Shown here piece after piece: positions 7,747 through 14,959 of a stretch of DNA of 14,959 bases. The notes below the pieces were generated by a model. That model saw nothing but the letters and a program-made list of their open reading frames with translations. It ran no database searches and was not told the origin of the DNA. This DNA is from J061 sp003695725 [NCBI: Candidatus Schekmanbacteria bacterium] (lineage in GTDB: Bacteria > Schekmanbacteria > GWA2-38-11), in the NCBI GenBank assembly GCA_003695725.1, contig RFHX01000193.1:1-14959 (forward strand), written 5' to 3'. The translations under genes and the position numbers were made by a program. Within the stretch, counting starts at the first letter, position 1; every line of letters starts with the position of its first letter.

Positions 7747-7800
7747 AGGTTCTTGAAAAATCTGAAAATTTCAAAAAATGAAATGACTTCAAGGTGTTGA

Positions 7801-8784
7801 ATGAAAGTTTTTCTTACAGGTGCGGCAGGATTTATAGGGAATCATTTATTAAATCTGATTATACAAAGAAGTAAATATTCAAATATTGTATGCCCTGTAA
7901 GGGATATGGACAAAATCAAGAGAAAATTTTCAAATGAAAAAGTGTTTTTTTATGAGGGAGATATTTCAGTAAAAGAAGACATAGAAGGTAAAATTAATGG
8001 TTGTGATATTGTTTTTCATCTTGCGGCAAAATCCTTGACAAAGGATAGAAATGAACTTTTGAAAGTCAATGTCGATGGGACTAAAAATATTATCGAGGAA
8101 GCCCTTAAAAGTCAATGTGTAAAGAGAATTATTTATTTAAGCTCCATTTGGGCAGTTGACAGAAGTTTAAAAGATGATTTTTCATTACCTTTATCAAGTA
8201 AATCTGTACCAAATCCAAGGACATTCTATGGAAAAACAAAGCTTGAAGCAGAAAAAATTATTGAAAAAAGCGGCATTCCCTATACCATCCTTCGGCTTCC
8301 GCCAGTTTATGGTCCGGAAAGCAATTTGAATTATTTTTTGTTAAAACTTATAAGAGGTATCGAAAAAGGCAGTAGCATTTATCATTTTCCATTTCCGGGC
8401 AGTGTTAGTTTGGCTTATGTGGAGTCTGTTGCTGATGCCTGTCTTATTGCCGCTGAATCTAAAGAGTTGGAGAATAAAACCATCTTCTTTTGTACTGAAG
8501 AGCGATTGAAAATATTAGATATTTCATCTGAAATTATGCATATAATGGGAAAGAAAAGAAAAAAAGGTGAATTTTTAAAAAAAATAGCTTCTGTCTTTGA
8601 AAAAATTTTTACTTCCTATATAGGCAGGGTTATTATTCCTGTAAAAATTCAAACGCTTTTTTCTGATTATCTTGTCTGTGATTCAGTTGAATTTGAGAAG
8701 ACAACAGGATATAAATCCAAAATATCCTTTAGAGAAGGATTAATTGAAACGATAGATTGGTACAAAAAACAAAAATTCAATTAA
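7801..8784 (+). CDS. Extended SDR: NAD-dependent epimerase/dehydratase/reductase
   Basis: This 327-residue Rossmann-fold protein is of the extended short-chain dehydrogenase type. The cofactor motif is TG7-A-A-G10-F-I-G13 at the N-terminus. D-I-V-F-H-L-A-A-K is the conserved strand-4 motif. S114/S115 (Y-L-S-S) and Y143-x3-K147 (YGKTK) form the catalytic triad. R-L-P-P-V-Y-G-P follows as in sugar epimerases and dihydroflavonol-reductase-like enzymes. It probably oxidises, reduces or epimerises a nucleotide sugar or a related ketone/alcohol; the substrate cannot be told. It is soluble. AAGGTG lies a few nt before the ATG. The methyltransferase follows after 21 nt. The association with a GT2 and radical SAM genes recalls, only loosely, hopanoid-type clusters, but no squalene-hopene cyclase is present here. 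Confidence 0.8.
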   Translation: MKVFLTGAAGFIGNHLLNLIIQRSKYSNIVCPVRDMDKIKRKFSNEKVFFYEGDISVKEDIEGKINGCDIVFHLAAKSLTKDRNELLKVNVDGTKNIIEEALKSQCVKRIIYLSSIWAVDRSLKDDFSLPLSSKSVPNPRTFYGKTKLEAEKIIEKSGIPYTILRLPPVYGPESNLNYFLLKLIRGIEKGSSIYHFPFPGSVSLAYVESVADACLIAAESKELENKTIFFCTEERLKILDISSEIMHIMGKKRKKGEFLKKIASVFEKIFTSYIGRVIIPVKIQTLFSDYLVCDSVEFEKTTGYKSKISFREGLIETIDWYKKQKFN

Positions 8785-8805
8785 AACAATAGGATAAATC
8801 AACCA

Positions 8806-9480
8806 ATGAACCATAAGGAGTTGAATGAGAAAAACAGTATATTCGACTGCCTTTTTACGGCACAGGAGATAGAAAAGAGAAAAGAATTGTGGAAGGTATT
8901 GTGCGATGATTTTTTCAGCAAATTTATAAATAGAGCAGATACTGTTGTTGACCTTGGCGCAGGCTATTGTGAATTTATCAACAACATCAAATGCAGAAAA
9001 AAAATAGCTGTTGACTTGAATCGTCATCCTAAAAAATATGCCAACGACGATGTAGAAGTTATAATTTCGCCGGCAACAACTGTGGCGCAAATAGAAGACA
9101 ATTTTGCCGATGTAGTTTTTACAAGCAATTTTTGGGAGCATATGAGAGACAGAGAAGAGATGAAAAGGACTTTGATTGAGGTTAAGAGAATCCTTAAACC
9201 TTCAGGGAAATTGATAATTCTTCAACCAAATATCCGCTATTCATATAAAGTGTATTGGGATTTCTTTGACCATATAATTCCATTGAGTCACAAAAGTATG
9301 GAGGAGATTTTAAGATTTATGGGATTCAAGATAAAGTATATTCAGCCAAAGTTTTTACCTTACAGCACCAAATCGAAATGGCCTCAAAGCGCTTTTTTGG
9401 TGAAACTTTATTTAAAGATGCCTTTTTTGCATTATATCTTTGGGAAGCAGATGGTAATCGTTGCAGAAAAAGGAGATTAA
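8806..9480 (+). CDS. Class I SAM-dependent methyltransferase
   Basis: This 224-residue protein has the seven-strand class I fold. Motif I is V-V-D49-L-G-A-G53. D70 (A-V-D-L-N) lies at the end of strand 2. A-D-V-V-F-T-S-N-F-W-E111-H112 is the strand-4 acidic region, and I-L-K-P-S-G-K-L follows. The E-H motif and C-terminal F-x-P-x-S-T-K type sequence match methyltransferases common in cell-surface and secondary-metabolite loci. The substrate (O, N or C acceptor) is unknown. The start ATG has AGGAT ten nt upstream, an acceptable but weak site. It sits 21 nt after the SDR gene and 24 nt before the first B12 radical SAM gene, consistent with one operon. Confidence 0.8.
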   Translation: MNHKELNEKNSIFDCLFTAQEIEKRKELWKVLCDDFFSKFINRADTVVDLGAGYCEFINNIKCRKKIAVDLNRHPKKYANDDVEVIISPATTVAQIEDNFADVVFTSNFWEHMRDREEMKRTLIEVKRILKPSGKLIILQPNIRYSYKVYWDFFDHIIPLSHKSMEEILRFMGFKIKYIQPKFLPYSTKSKWPQSAFLVKLYLKMPFLHYIFGKQMVIVAEKGD

Positions 9481-9504
9481 AAAAAATATTTAATTATTTG
9501 AATT

Positions 9505-11007
9505 ATGAAAGTTCTATTTATTTCAAAAGGACAGGAAACACTTGCAATTGAGTATCTTTCATCGGCATTGAAAAAGGAAGGCCATAAGGTTGAGCTTCTT
9601 TTTGACCCCGGTTTGGATGACAATATGGGGTTTTGGGATGTCTCCATTTTAAGAAAGATTAATCCTGATAATGTATTTAAGAAGGAGATTGCACGATTTA
9701 GCCCTGACCTTGTTGCGCTTTCCTGTCCTTTGAATATGTTTCCTTTTGTCAGGAAAGCAGCTGCCCTTGTCAAAAGCGTGGGACAGATTCCTGTAATTGT
9801 AGGAGGCGGCCATCCCACAATTGCTCCTGATTATGTACTTTCCGATAAGAATGTAGATATTGTTTGTCTCGGGGAAGGAGAGGAGCCTCTTGTAGAGCTT
9901 GCAGAAAGGATTGAATCAGGAAAAAGTTATGATGATGTAAAAAATCTTTGGATAAAAAAAGAAAATGGAATAGTAAAAAATCCGATTCGCCCCTTGCTTG
10001 AAGACCTGGATTCCTTGCCTTTTCCTGACAGAGAAATATTCTATAGATACAACTGTTTTTCCGGTAATCTTTACTTTATAGCAGGACGGGGATGTCCCTT
10101 CAACTGCACCTATTGCTGTCAACATTCCTTTCAGAATATATACAGAGGTCTAGGAAAGTATGTACGCCTGAGAAGTGTCGATAATGTGATAGAAGAATTG
10201 ATCGAAGCAGTAAAAAAGTATCCTGCCGAGCATATCCATTCAGAAGATGACACCTTTGCCTTTGACCATAACTGGACAAAGGATTTCTGCAGAGAATATA
10301 AAAAACATATTGGTATCCCCTTTTATTGCCATGTAAGGCCCGGCACATTGACTGAGGAAATCTTGAATGACCTTGCTGATGCGGGATGTGTCGGAGTTTT
10401 TTTTGGTGTTGATTGTGGCAATGAAGAAATGCGGACAACGGTTTTGAAAAGAAAAATTCCAAACGATGTTATTATCGAACAAGCAAAGCTCGTCAAAAAA
10501 TCAGGAATAAAGCTTTCCTGCTCATCGATGTTTTGTTTACCCGGTGAAACGCCTGAGCAGATGTATGAAACATTCAATATGATAAAAGAGATAGACAGCG
10601 ACTATGCTTATGCCACGATTTATTATCCTTTCTATGGGACTGAGCTTTTCGATTATGCTTATGAAAATGGGTATCTTGATGAAGAGACTGTTGCATTAAT
10701 CAAAGATGGCGGTGGCTCTTTATATGGCGAACCTCTTATTAAGAGCAAATACAAGGATACAGCATTGCTATTGAAAAATGTCCTTCCTGCTTATATGAGA
10801 TTTAAAAAATTAAGATCTATTTTTGATTATATTTTAAAGATGAAATCCTGCACCGCTGGAAAAATTGTCAATTTGTTTTTAACTCCCTTTTCCTATGGGA
10901 CTCTTGGCAAACTAAAGCGAAGAGAAATGTTGAGAGTTTTTTTCAGATTTCTATCCTATTGGCTTCGTCTGACGCCTATAAAAAAAATAGCAGGAGGCAA
11001 AGACTGA
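9505..11007 (+). CDS. B12-binding-domain radical SAM protein, first tandem copy
   Basis: This 500-residue enzyme has an N-terminal cobalamin-binding-type Rossmann domain (about 1-140) and a radical SAM core (about 185-400). The B12 domain shows E-Y-L-S-S-A-L-K-K-x-G-H, V-I-V-G-G-G-H103-P-T and a G-E-G-E-E-P segment. No DxHxxG base-off motif is seen, as in many family members. The 4Fe-4S site is C197-x3-C201-x2-C204, with an extra Cys at 205. Class members typically perform C-methylation of sp3 carbons, ring contraction or cyclisation. The C-terminus (about 400-500) is Lys/hydrophobic-rich and may act in substrate or membrane association. No convincing Shine-Dalgarno lies near the ATG (AGGAG is 29 nt upstream), and an in-frame TGA two codons upstream blocks a longer start. 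It is paralogous to the next gene, 3 nt downstream. Confidence 0.85.
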   Translation: MKVLFISKGQETLAIEYLSSALKKEGHKVELLFDPGLDDNMGFWDVSILRKINPDNVFKKEIARFSPDLVALSCPLNMFPFVRKAAALVKSVGQIPVIVGGGHPTIAPDYVLSDKNVDIVCLGEGEEPLVELAERIESGKSYDDVKNLWIKKENGIVKNPIRPLLEDLDSLPFPDREIFYRYNCFSGNLYFIAGRGCPFNCTYCCQHSFQNIYRGLGKYVRLRSVDNVIEELIEAVKKYPAEHIHSEDDTFAFDHNWTKDFCREYKKHIGIPFYCHVRPGTLTEEILNDLADAGCVGVFFGVDCGNEEMRTTVLKRKIPNDVIIEQAKLVKKSGIKLSCSSMFCLPGETPEQMYETFNMIKEIDSDYAYATIYYPFYGTELFDYAYENGYLDEETVALIKDGGGSLYGEPLIKSKYKDTALLLKNVLPAYMRFKKLRSIFDYILKMKSCTAGKIVNLFLTPFSYGTLGKLKRREMLRVFFRFLSYWLRLTPIKKIAGGKD

Positions 11008-11010
11008 TAG

Positions 11011-12489
11011 ATGAGAGTCCTTTTTTTTGCTGTAGGACAGGAGCTTCTTGGCATTGAATATCTTTCATCAGCGCTAAAAAAGGATGGCCATGAAGTTGAG
11101 TTAGCTTTTGACCCGGGCCTCGATAACTTTCTTGGTTTTATCGATGTTGGTGTATTGAAAAAACTCAGCGGTGATAAATGGTATCTTGAGAAGATAAAAT
11201 CTTTCAAACCGGATTTGATAGGTTTTAGCTGCCTTACGAATCTCTATTCCTTTGCCTGCGAGAAAGCGAGGAAAATAAAAGAACATTTCGATATTCCTAT
11301 TGTAATTGGTGGTATTCATCCAACTATCCTACCTGATTATGTAATGGAAAATGGAAATTTTGATATCCTCTGTATCGGTGAAGCAGATGAGGCATTTCCT
11401 GAACTTTTAAGAAAAATGCAAAAAGAAGAAGGTTACTATGATACCAAAAACTTTTGGTTTAGAAAAAATGGGACAATAATTAAAAATGATGTACGTCCCC
11501 TCATACAAGACTTGGATTCACTTCCTTTTGCAGATAGAGAGCTTTTCTACAAGTATGGATGTTTTACGGGCACATTGTACTTTATTTCAGGTAGAGGTTG
11601 TCCTTTTTCCTGCAGCTATTGCTGTCACCACTTTCTGCAGAAAAAATACAAGGGGCTCGGCAAGTATGTGCGAAAAAGAAGTGTAGATAATATTTTGAGT
11701 GAAATAAAACCCTGCCTTGAAAAGTATAAAGTGAAATCACTCTATTCAATGGATGACCTTTTTACGATCAATACCGAATGGATCAAGGAATTTAGTGAAA
11801 AATATCGAAAAATATCGGATTTGCCTATCTATTGCCATGTAAGGCCGGGCACTCTCAATCGGGAGATTGCTAAGGCACTAGCTGATGCAAACTGCACATC
11901 TGTATTTTACGGCATTGATTCAGGAAGCACATACATTCGAAATAATATTATGAACAGAAAAATAAAAGATGAAGACATTATCTCTAATGCCAAGCTTTTG
12001 AAAGAATATGGAATCAAAATTACTACATCTGCAATCTTTTGCCTTCCTGATGAGACAGAAGAGCAGATGTTTGAAACTGTAGAAATAATGAAGAAGATTA
12101 AAGCAGACTACCTTTATACATATATCTATTACCCTTTTCCTAATACAGAATCTTTCAACTATTGTGTAGAAAAGGGACTGCTTGACGAAGAAACTTTGGA
12201 AAAGGTTAAGAATGGAGAAGGTTCTTTTCACAAGAAGCCGCTCATCAAATCAAAGTATGCAGACCTTGCTCAGGTTCTTAAAAGTATAGCACCTCTATAT
12301 GTTAAATTTCCCTTTCTTGCTCCCTTAGTTAAATTTCTAATACGCAAGCGGCTTATTAAATTGAGCGAAATCGTCTTTTTTCTGACAGCGCCTTTTACAT
12401 ATGCGCACTTTGGAAGAGAGAAGATGAAGGAGTTTATTTCTCTTTTCAGAATGGCTCTAATTTCAAAATTTAAAAGAAGAATAGTATAA
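11011..12489 (+). CDS. B12-binding-domain radical SAM protein, second tandem copy
   Basis: This 492-residue protein is colinear with its upstream neighbour. H103 in V-I-G-G-I-H-P-T and the cluster cysteines C197, C201 and C204 fall at identical residue numbers. C205 and the D-L-D-S-L-P-F-x-D-R-E segment before the core are also shared. It is predicted to bind cobalamin and one 4Fe-4S/SAM centre. The C-terminal tail has diverged and is more basic. The ATG lies 3 nt past the previous stop. AGGAGG at 10992-10997, inside the previous gene, is 13 nt upstream, so translational coupling is likely. The pair could act sequentially on one product or as two subunits. A separate substrate for each is equally possible. 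Confidence 0.85.
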   Translation: MRVLFFAVGQELLGIEYLSSALKKDGHEVELAFDPGLDNFLGFIDVGVLKKLSGDKWYLEKIKSFKPDLIGFSCLTNLYSFACEKARKIKEHFDIPIVIGGIHPTILPDYVMENGNFDILCIGEADEAFPELLRKMQKEEGYYDTKNFWFRKNGTIIKNDVRPLIQDLDSLPFADRELFYKYGCFTGTLYFISGRGCPFSCSYCCHHFLQKKYKGLGKYVRKRSVDNILSEIKPCLEKYKVKSLYSMDDLFTINTEWIKEFSEKYRKISDLPIYCHVRPGTLNREIAKALADANCTSVFYGIDSGSTYIRNNIMNRKIKDEDIISNAKLLKEYGIKITTSAIFCLPDETEEQMFETVEIMKKIKADYLYTYIYYPFPNTESFNYCVEKGLLDEETLEKVKNGEGSFHKKPLIKSKYADLAQVLKSIAPLYVKFPFLAPLVKFLIRKRLIKLSEIVFFLTAPFTYAHFGREKMKEFISLFRMALISKFKRRIV

Positions 12490-12490
12490 A

Positions 12491-12985
12491 ATGAAGGAAG
12501 AAGAATTATCCTTTGCCAACAGGTTGAAAGTTAATTTTATCAAACCCTATTTAAGAAAAGAGGACCGCATTATAGATTTGGGGTGCGGTTCAATGTGGCT
12601 TACAAAGTATTTGCGGTCGCAGGGGTTCAACTGTACCGCATTTGACAGCACGCCGCCTGCTGATATAGTGGGCGATATCAAGCATTACCCATTCAAGGAA
12701 TCTTCATATGATACGGCTATTGCCTTTGAGATGATAGAGCATGTTGACTGTATAGACGAAATCAAACATATTCTCAAACCCGGTGGCCTATTATTAGTTA
12801 CAACACCGGTGCCTCATTTTGATTTTGTGTGCAAAATATTGGAATGCCTTTCAATATCGCAGAAAAGGACTTCTCCGCACTCAAACCTGCTTTATCTTGA
12901 AGATATACCAATGAAGCTTGTTGAAAAAAAGGTTTTATTTGGATTGTGCCAATGTGGTGCATTGAGGAATGAAGAGAAGGTCTAA
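12491..12985 (+). CDS. Small class I SAM-dependent methyltransferase
   Basis: This 164-residue protein begins almost directly with the fold. Motif I is I-I-D29-L-G-C-G33-S, D52 (A-F-D-S) follows strand 2, and D-I-x-x-Y-P-F-K-E-S-S-Y-D74 leads to A-F-E-M-I-E83-H84. L-K-P-G-G-L-L-L is also present. It is shorter than most class I enzymes (about 200-250 residues), chiefly in the C-terminal substrate region, so acceptor choice may depend on a partner protein. The ATG starts 1 nt after the upstream stop, with only a weak AAGAAGA purine stretch, so it is probably coupled to the second B12 radical SAM gene. Its substrate is unknown. Confidence 0.8.
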   Translation: MKEEELSFANRLKVNFIKPYLRKEDRIIDLGCGSMWLTKYLRSQGFNCTAFDSTPPADIVGDIKHYPFKESSYDTAIAFEMIEHVDCIDEIKHILKPGGLLLVTTPVPHFDFVCKILECLSISQKRTSPHSNLLYLEDIPMKLVEKKVLFGLCQCGALRNEEKV

Positions 12986-12997
12986 GTAGAAAGTTTT

Positions 12998-13027
12998 TTG
13001 AAATTTCTGTTATTCTCTTTATATAAT
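12998..13027 (+). promoter_or_regulatory. Sigma70-like promoter for the membrane-protein gene
   Basis: TTGAAA at 12998-13003 (five of six -35 bases), an 18-nt spacer, and a perfect TATAAT at 13022-13027 form the best promoter match in the window. It lies in the 106-nt gap before the membrane protein and would give a leader of roughly 55 nt. That gene may be expressed independently or in addition to read-through from the cluster. Confidence 0.5.
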
Positions 13028-13091
13028 CAGTTAAAATTTTAAAAATTCCTTCTGATTGCAGGCAGAATAATTGGAAGAAAGGGTTTTTTTG

Positions 13092-14959
13092 TTGGCTTCT
13101 GAAAGGATAACTATAAAGTCATATCTTCTACTCTTGGCTTTAACAGTAAACTCTCTTTTTTTGAATGGCTATAGATTCGATTACAACATTCTTACCTCAT
13201 GGCTTAGAAAACAGTCAAATCCTGAGCTTTTTAAGAATGATTTTTTTGTCAACACTGTGGACAAGGTGCAGATTAGCTGGTTTTATGAAGTCATAAAAAG
13301 ATTATCGTTTTACATCGACCTTTCAATCCTTTTCTTCTTAGTCCACATTTTTTCGCTTACATTGATGTGTTTTTTCCTTTTCTATCTGGCATATGAATTG
13401 ACAGGGAAAAAAATTATAGGTTATGCATCAGTTTTGATGTTTTCAATGGGAATAAGGCAATGGGTAGCAGGAGCACCGCAGGTTTACTATTTTTTTGTCC
13501 ACCACAGCGCTTTTTCACTTCCCTTTTTTCTTCTCATTCTTACCCTTTTTTTCAAAGGAAAGAGGATTTTGGCGTATTTCCTACTTGGTGTTATGACAAA
13601 TTTTCATCTCTTATTCGATATGTATGTACTTGTTGCCCTATCGATACCATTATTATTGGCAGTATATGAGAAAAGATGCACGATTAAAGAGTTTGTTTAC
13701 TTAATTATTGCTTTTCTGATTCCTGCTATTCCTGCTATAAATCATGCAGTGCAATTTAGTGGAGAGTTTAAAGCAACGCCGGAATGGTTTCGAATTGTTA
13801 GATGGACTATATGGATACATATTCTTCCAAGTAAATGGGGCTTTGAGATAATCAGAAATTTTCTTGTTTATTTCCTCTGCTTTTTTGTGGCTTTTAGAGT
13901 TTATCCCAACAAAGAACATAAAAAAAACGTAGCATCTGTACTTGCGGGGCTTGGCATATTCTGTGCTGTTGGGACATTTTTTGTTGAGGTTGTCCCCACG
14001 CAATTGTTTACTCAGATACAAGTATGGCGAAGCACATGGATTTTCTTTATTTTGAGTATCCCAATTTTTGCAAATTTCATCTATCTTACTTGGAGCGATT
14101 CGCTCATTTCAAAATTTGCCTCTATTTCTACTCTTTTGGTCTTTGGCGGTTATGTAACGACACAATTTAACGACCCTCGTTGTTATTATGAAACACCTTT
14201 TTGGATGCTTCCTTTTTTTATGCTCCTTTCAATAACAGTAGGAGATTTCAATGTCTCTGAAAAATTTAGGAAAGCTTCTTCAATCTTCATCATAATTTTT
14301 TCATTTATAATTTTGGGTGAAACTCTAATTCCTGCCTTCGAAGGAAAATATTTTGATATAGGGGCAAGGAGATTGTTTGTTTTGCTTCTTGCTCTTGGTT
14401 CAGCTCTTTTGTTTTCATGGGATTTTATAAAGAATCTTCCTTCAAATAGGCAGGTGGCAGTTGCTATTTTAAATTTGATAGCTGTTTTTTCAGCGGTAAT
14501 TTTATTGAGAGGTGGAGTTTATTTCCCTTTAAAAGGATATATGGACGGAAGAGAAGGCGATTGGGAAAGAATTCAGTTTTATGTGAGAGACAATACGCCA
14601 ATAGATGCACTTTTTATAGTGCCGCCCTATCTTGCTTATCCTGATTTTAGATTCTATTCAAAGCGTGCAAGCTTTGGAGATTGGGTGGAGGGTGGATTTT
14701 CCGTATATTTGGGTAGTGAATTTGCTGAGGGATGGGCAAGAAGAATGGCAGATATTGGGTTAGATGGAAGAACATTCTTTGATGAAAGTTTTCAGCTCGA
14801 GAGAAAACAATACGCCTCTTTATCGGCGCAGAGAATCATAGAAGCTGGCTATAAATATGGTGCAGACTTTTTTGTGGCTGACAAGAGGAAAGGACAGACA
14901 CTTCCTTTTGAAAAGCTCTATGAAAACAAATCATTTGCATTATACAAGATACCTCTCAC
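13092..14959 (+). CDS. Polytopic membrane protein, GT-C-like (3' end outside window)
   Basis: The frame is open to the window end, giving at least 622 residues. About 13-14 hydrophobic segments fill residues about 10-475, among them ones near 10-25, 72-105, 135-155, 158-191 and 199-216. A soluble C-terminal part begins near 477 (W-E-R-I-Q-F-Y, N-T-P, F-I-V-P-P, F-Y-S-K-R-A-S-F-G-D-W). The first loop has acidic residues (K-N-D-F-F-V-N-T). The layout matches large integral-membrane GT-C-type or DUF6798-like proteins, some of which transfer sugars from polyprenyl-phosphate donors; this is inference by architecture. The TTG at 13092 is preferred, with AAAGGG (13078-13083) at good spacing. TTG at 13089 is possible, and a TAA at 13068 blocks longer forms. 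It is easily missed because it uses TTG and has no stop in the window. Confidence 0.75.
   Translation, partial: MASERITIKSYLLLLALTVNSLFLNGYRFDYNILTSWLRKQSNPELFKNDFFVNTVDKVQISWFYEVIKRLSFYIDLSILFFLVHIFSLTLMCFFLFYLAYELTGKKIIGYASVLMFSMGIRQWVAGAPQVYYFFVHHSAFSLPFFLLILTLFFKGKRILAYFLLGVMTNFHLLFDMYVLVALSIPLLLAVYEKRCTIKEFVYLIIAFLIPAIPAINHAVQFSGEFKATPEWFRIVRWTIWIHILPSKWGFEIIRNFLVYFLCFFVAFRVYPNKEHKKNVASVLAGLGIFCAVGTFFVEVVPTQLFTQIQVWRSTWIFFILSIPIFANFIYLTWSDSLISKFASISTLLVFGGYVTTQFNDPRCYYETPFWMLPFFMLLSITVGDFNVSEKFRKASSIFIIIFSFIILGETLIPAFEGKYFDIGARRLFVLLLALGSALLFSWDFIKNLPSNRQVAVAILNLIAVFSAVILLRGGVYFPLKGYMDGREGDWERIQFYVRDNTPIDALFIVPPYLAYPDFRFYSKRASFGDWVEGGFSVYLGSEFAEGWARRMADIGLDGRTFFDESFQLERKQYASLSAQRIIEAGYKYGADFFVADKRKGQTLPFEKLYENKSFALYKIPL

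Noticed and set aside
5861-12985. Hopanoid biosynthesis cluster
   Set aside because: The SDR, GT2 and radical SAM set is reminiscent of it, but there is no squalene-hopene cyclase and the B12 radical SAM N-termini do not look like HpnJ.
13701-14021. Reverse-strand 106-codon ORF
   Set aside because: It lies antisense to the long open membrane-protein frame, which has hydrophobic segments, promoter and ribosome site.

Overview
The window is AT-rich bacterial DNA. Every gene I can support is on the + strand, most with recognisable Shine-Dalgarno sites. Short intergenic gaps, a large secreted Ig-like/beta-propeller protein and several radical SAM enzymes, two of them with cobalamin-binding domains, suggest an anaerobic or microaerophilic uncultured bacterium. 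The sequence alone does not identify a phylum. No tRNA, rRNA, CRISPR array, transposase or integrase was seen.

Left part (1-5500): a small four-helix ferritin-like protein (68-559) lies behind a leader with a perfect 9-bp inverted repeat. After a 419-nt gap comes a 1226-residue exported protein (979-4659) made of three Ig-like modules, an SbsA-type Ig-like domain, an NHL/YVTN-like propeller and a second propeller with seven countable blades. A 342-nt gap follows, then a 165-residue ORF (5002-5499) with four cysteines. Its reading frame continues upstream through a TAG stop, so it looks like the 3' part of a decayed or split secreted-protein gene.

Right part (5861-end): after a 361-nt leader there is a co-directional cluster. 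In order it holds a family 2 glycosyltransferase, a radical SAM protein with a SPASM/twitch-like C-terminus, an extended SDR NAD-dependent epimerase/dehydratase/reductase, a class I SAM methyltransferase, two tandem paralogous B12-binding-domain radical SAM enzymes, a second small class I methyltransferase, and a large polytopic membrane protein that runs off the window. The two B12 radical SAM genes and the second methyltransferase are separated by 3 and 1 nt and are probably translationally coupled. The membrane protein gene has its own well-formed sigma70-like promoter.

The right-hand cluster looks like a biosynthetic or tailoring locus, perhaps for a surface glycan, a glycolipid or another lipid-linked product. 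The glycosyltransferase could load a sugar on a polyprenyl carrier, the SDR could modify a sugar or lipid intermediate, the radical SAM and B12 radical SAM enzymes with the methyltransferases could do C-methylation or rearrangement chemistry, and the membrane protein could act as a GT-C-like transferase. This pathway is an inference from gene content. I recognise no named pathway, and the combination is the best candidate here for something undescribed.
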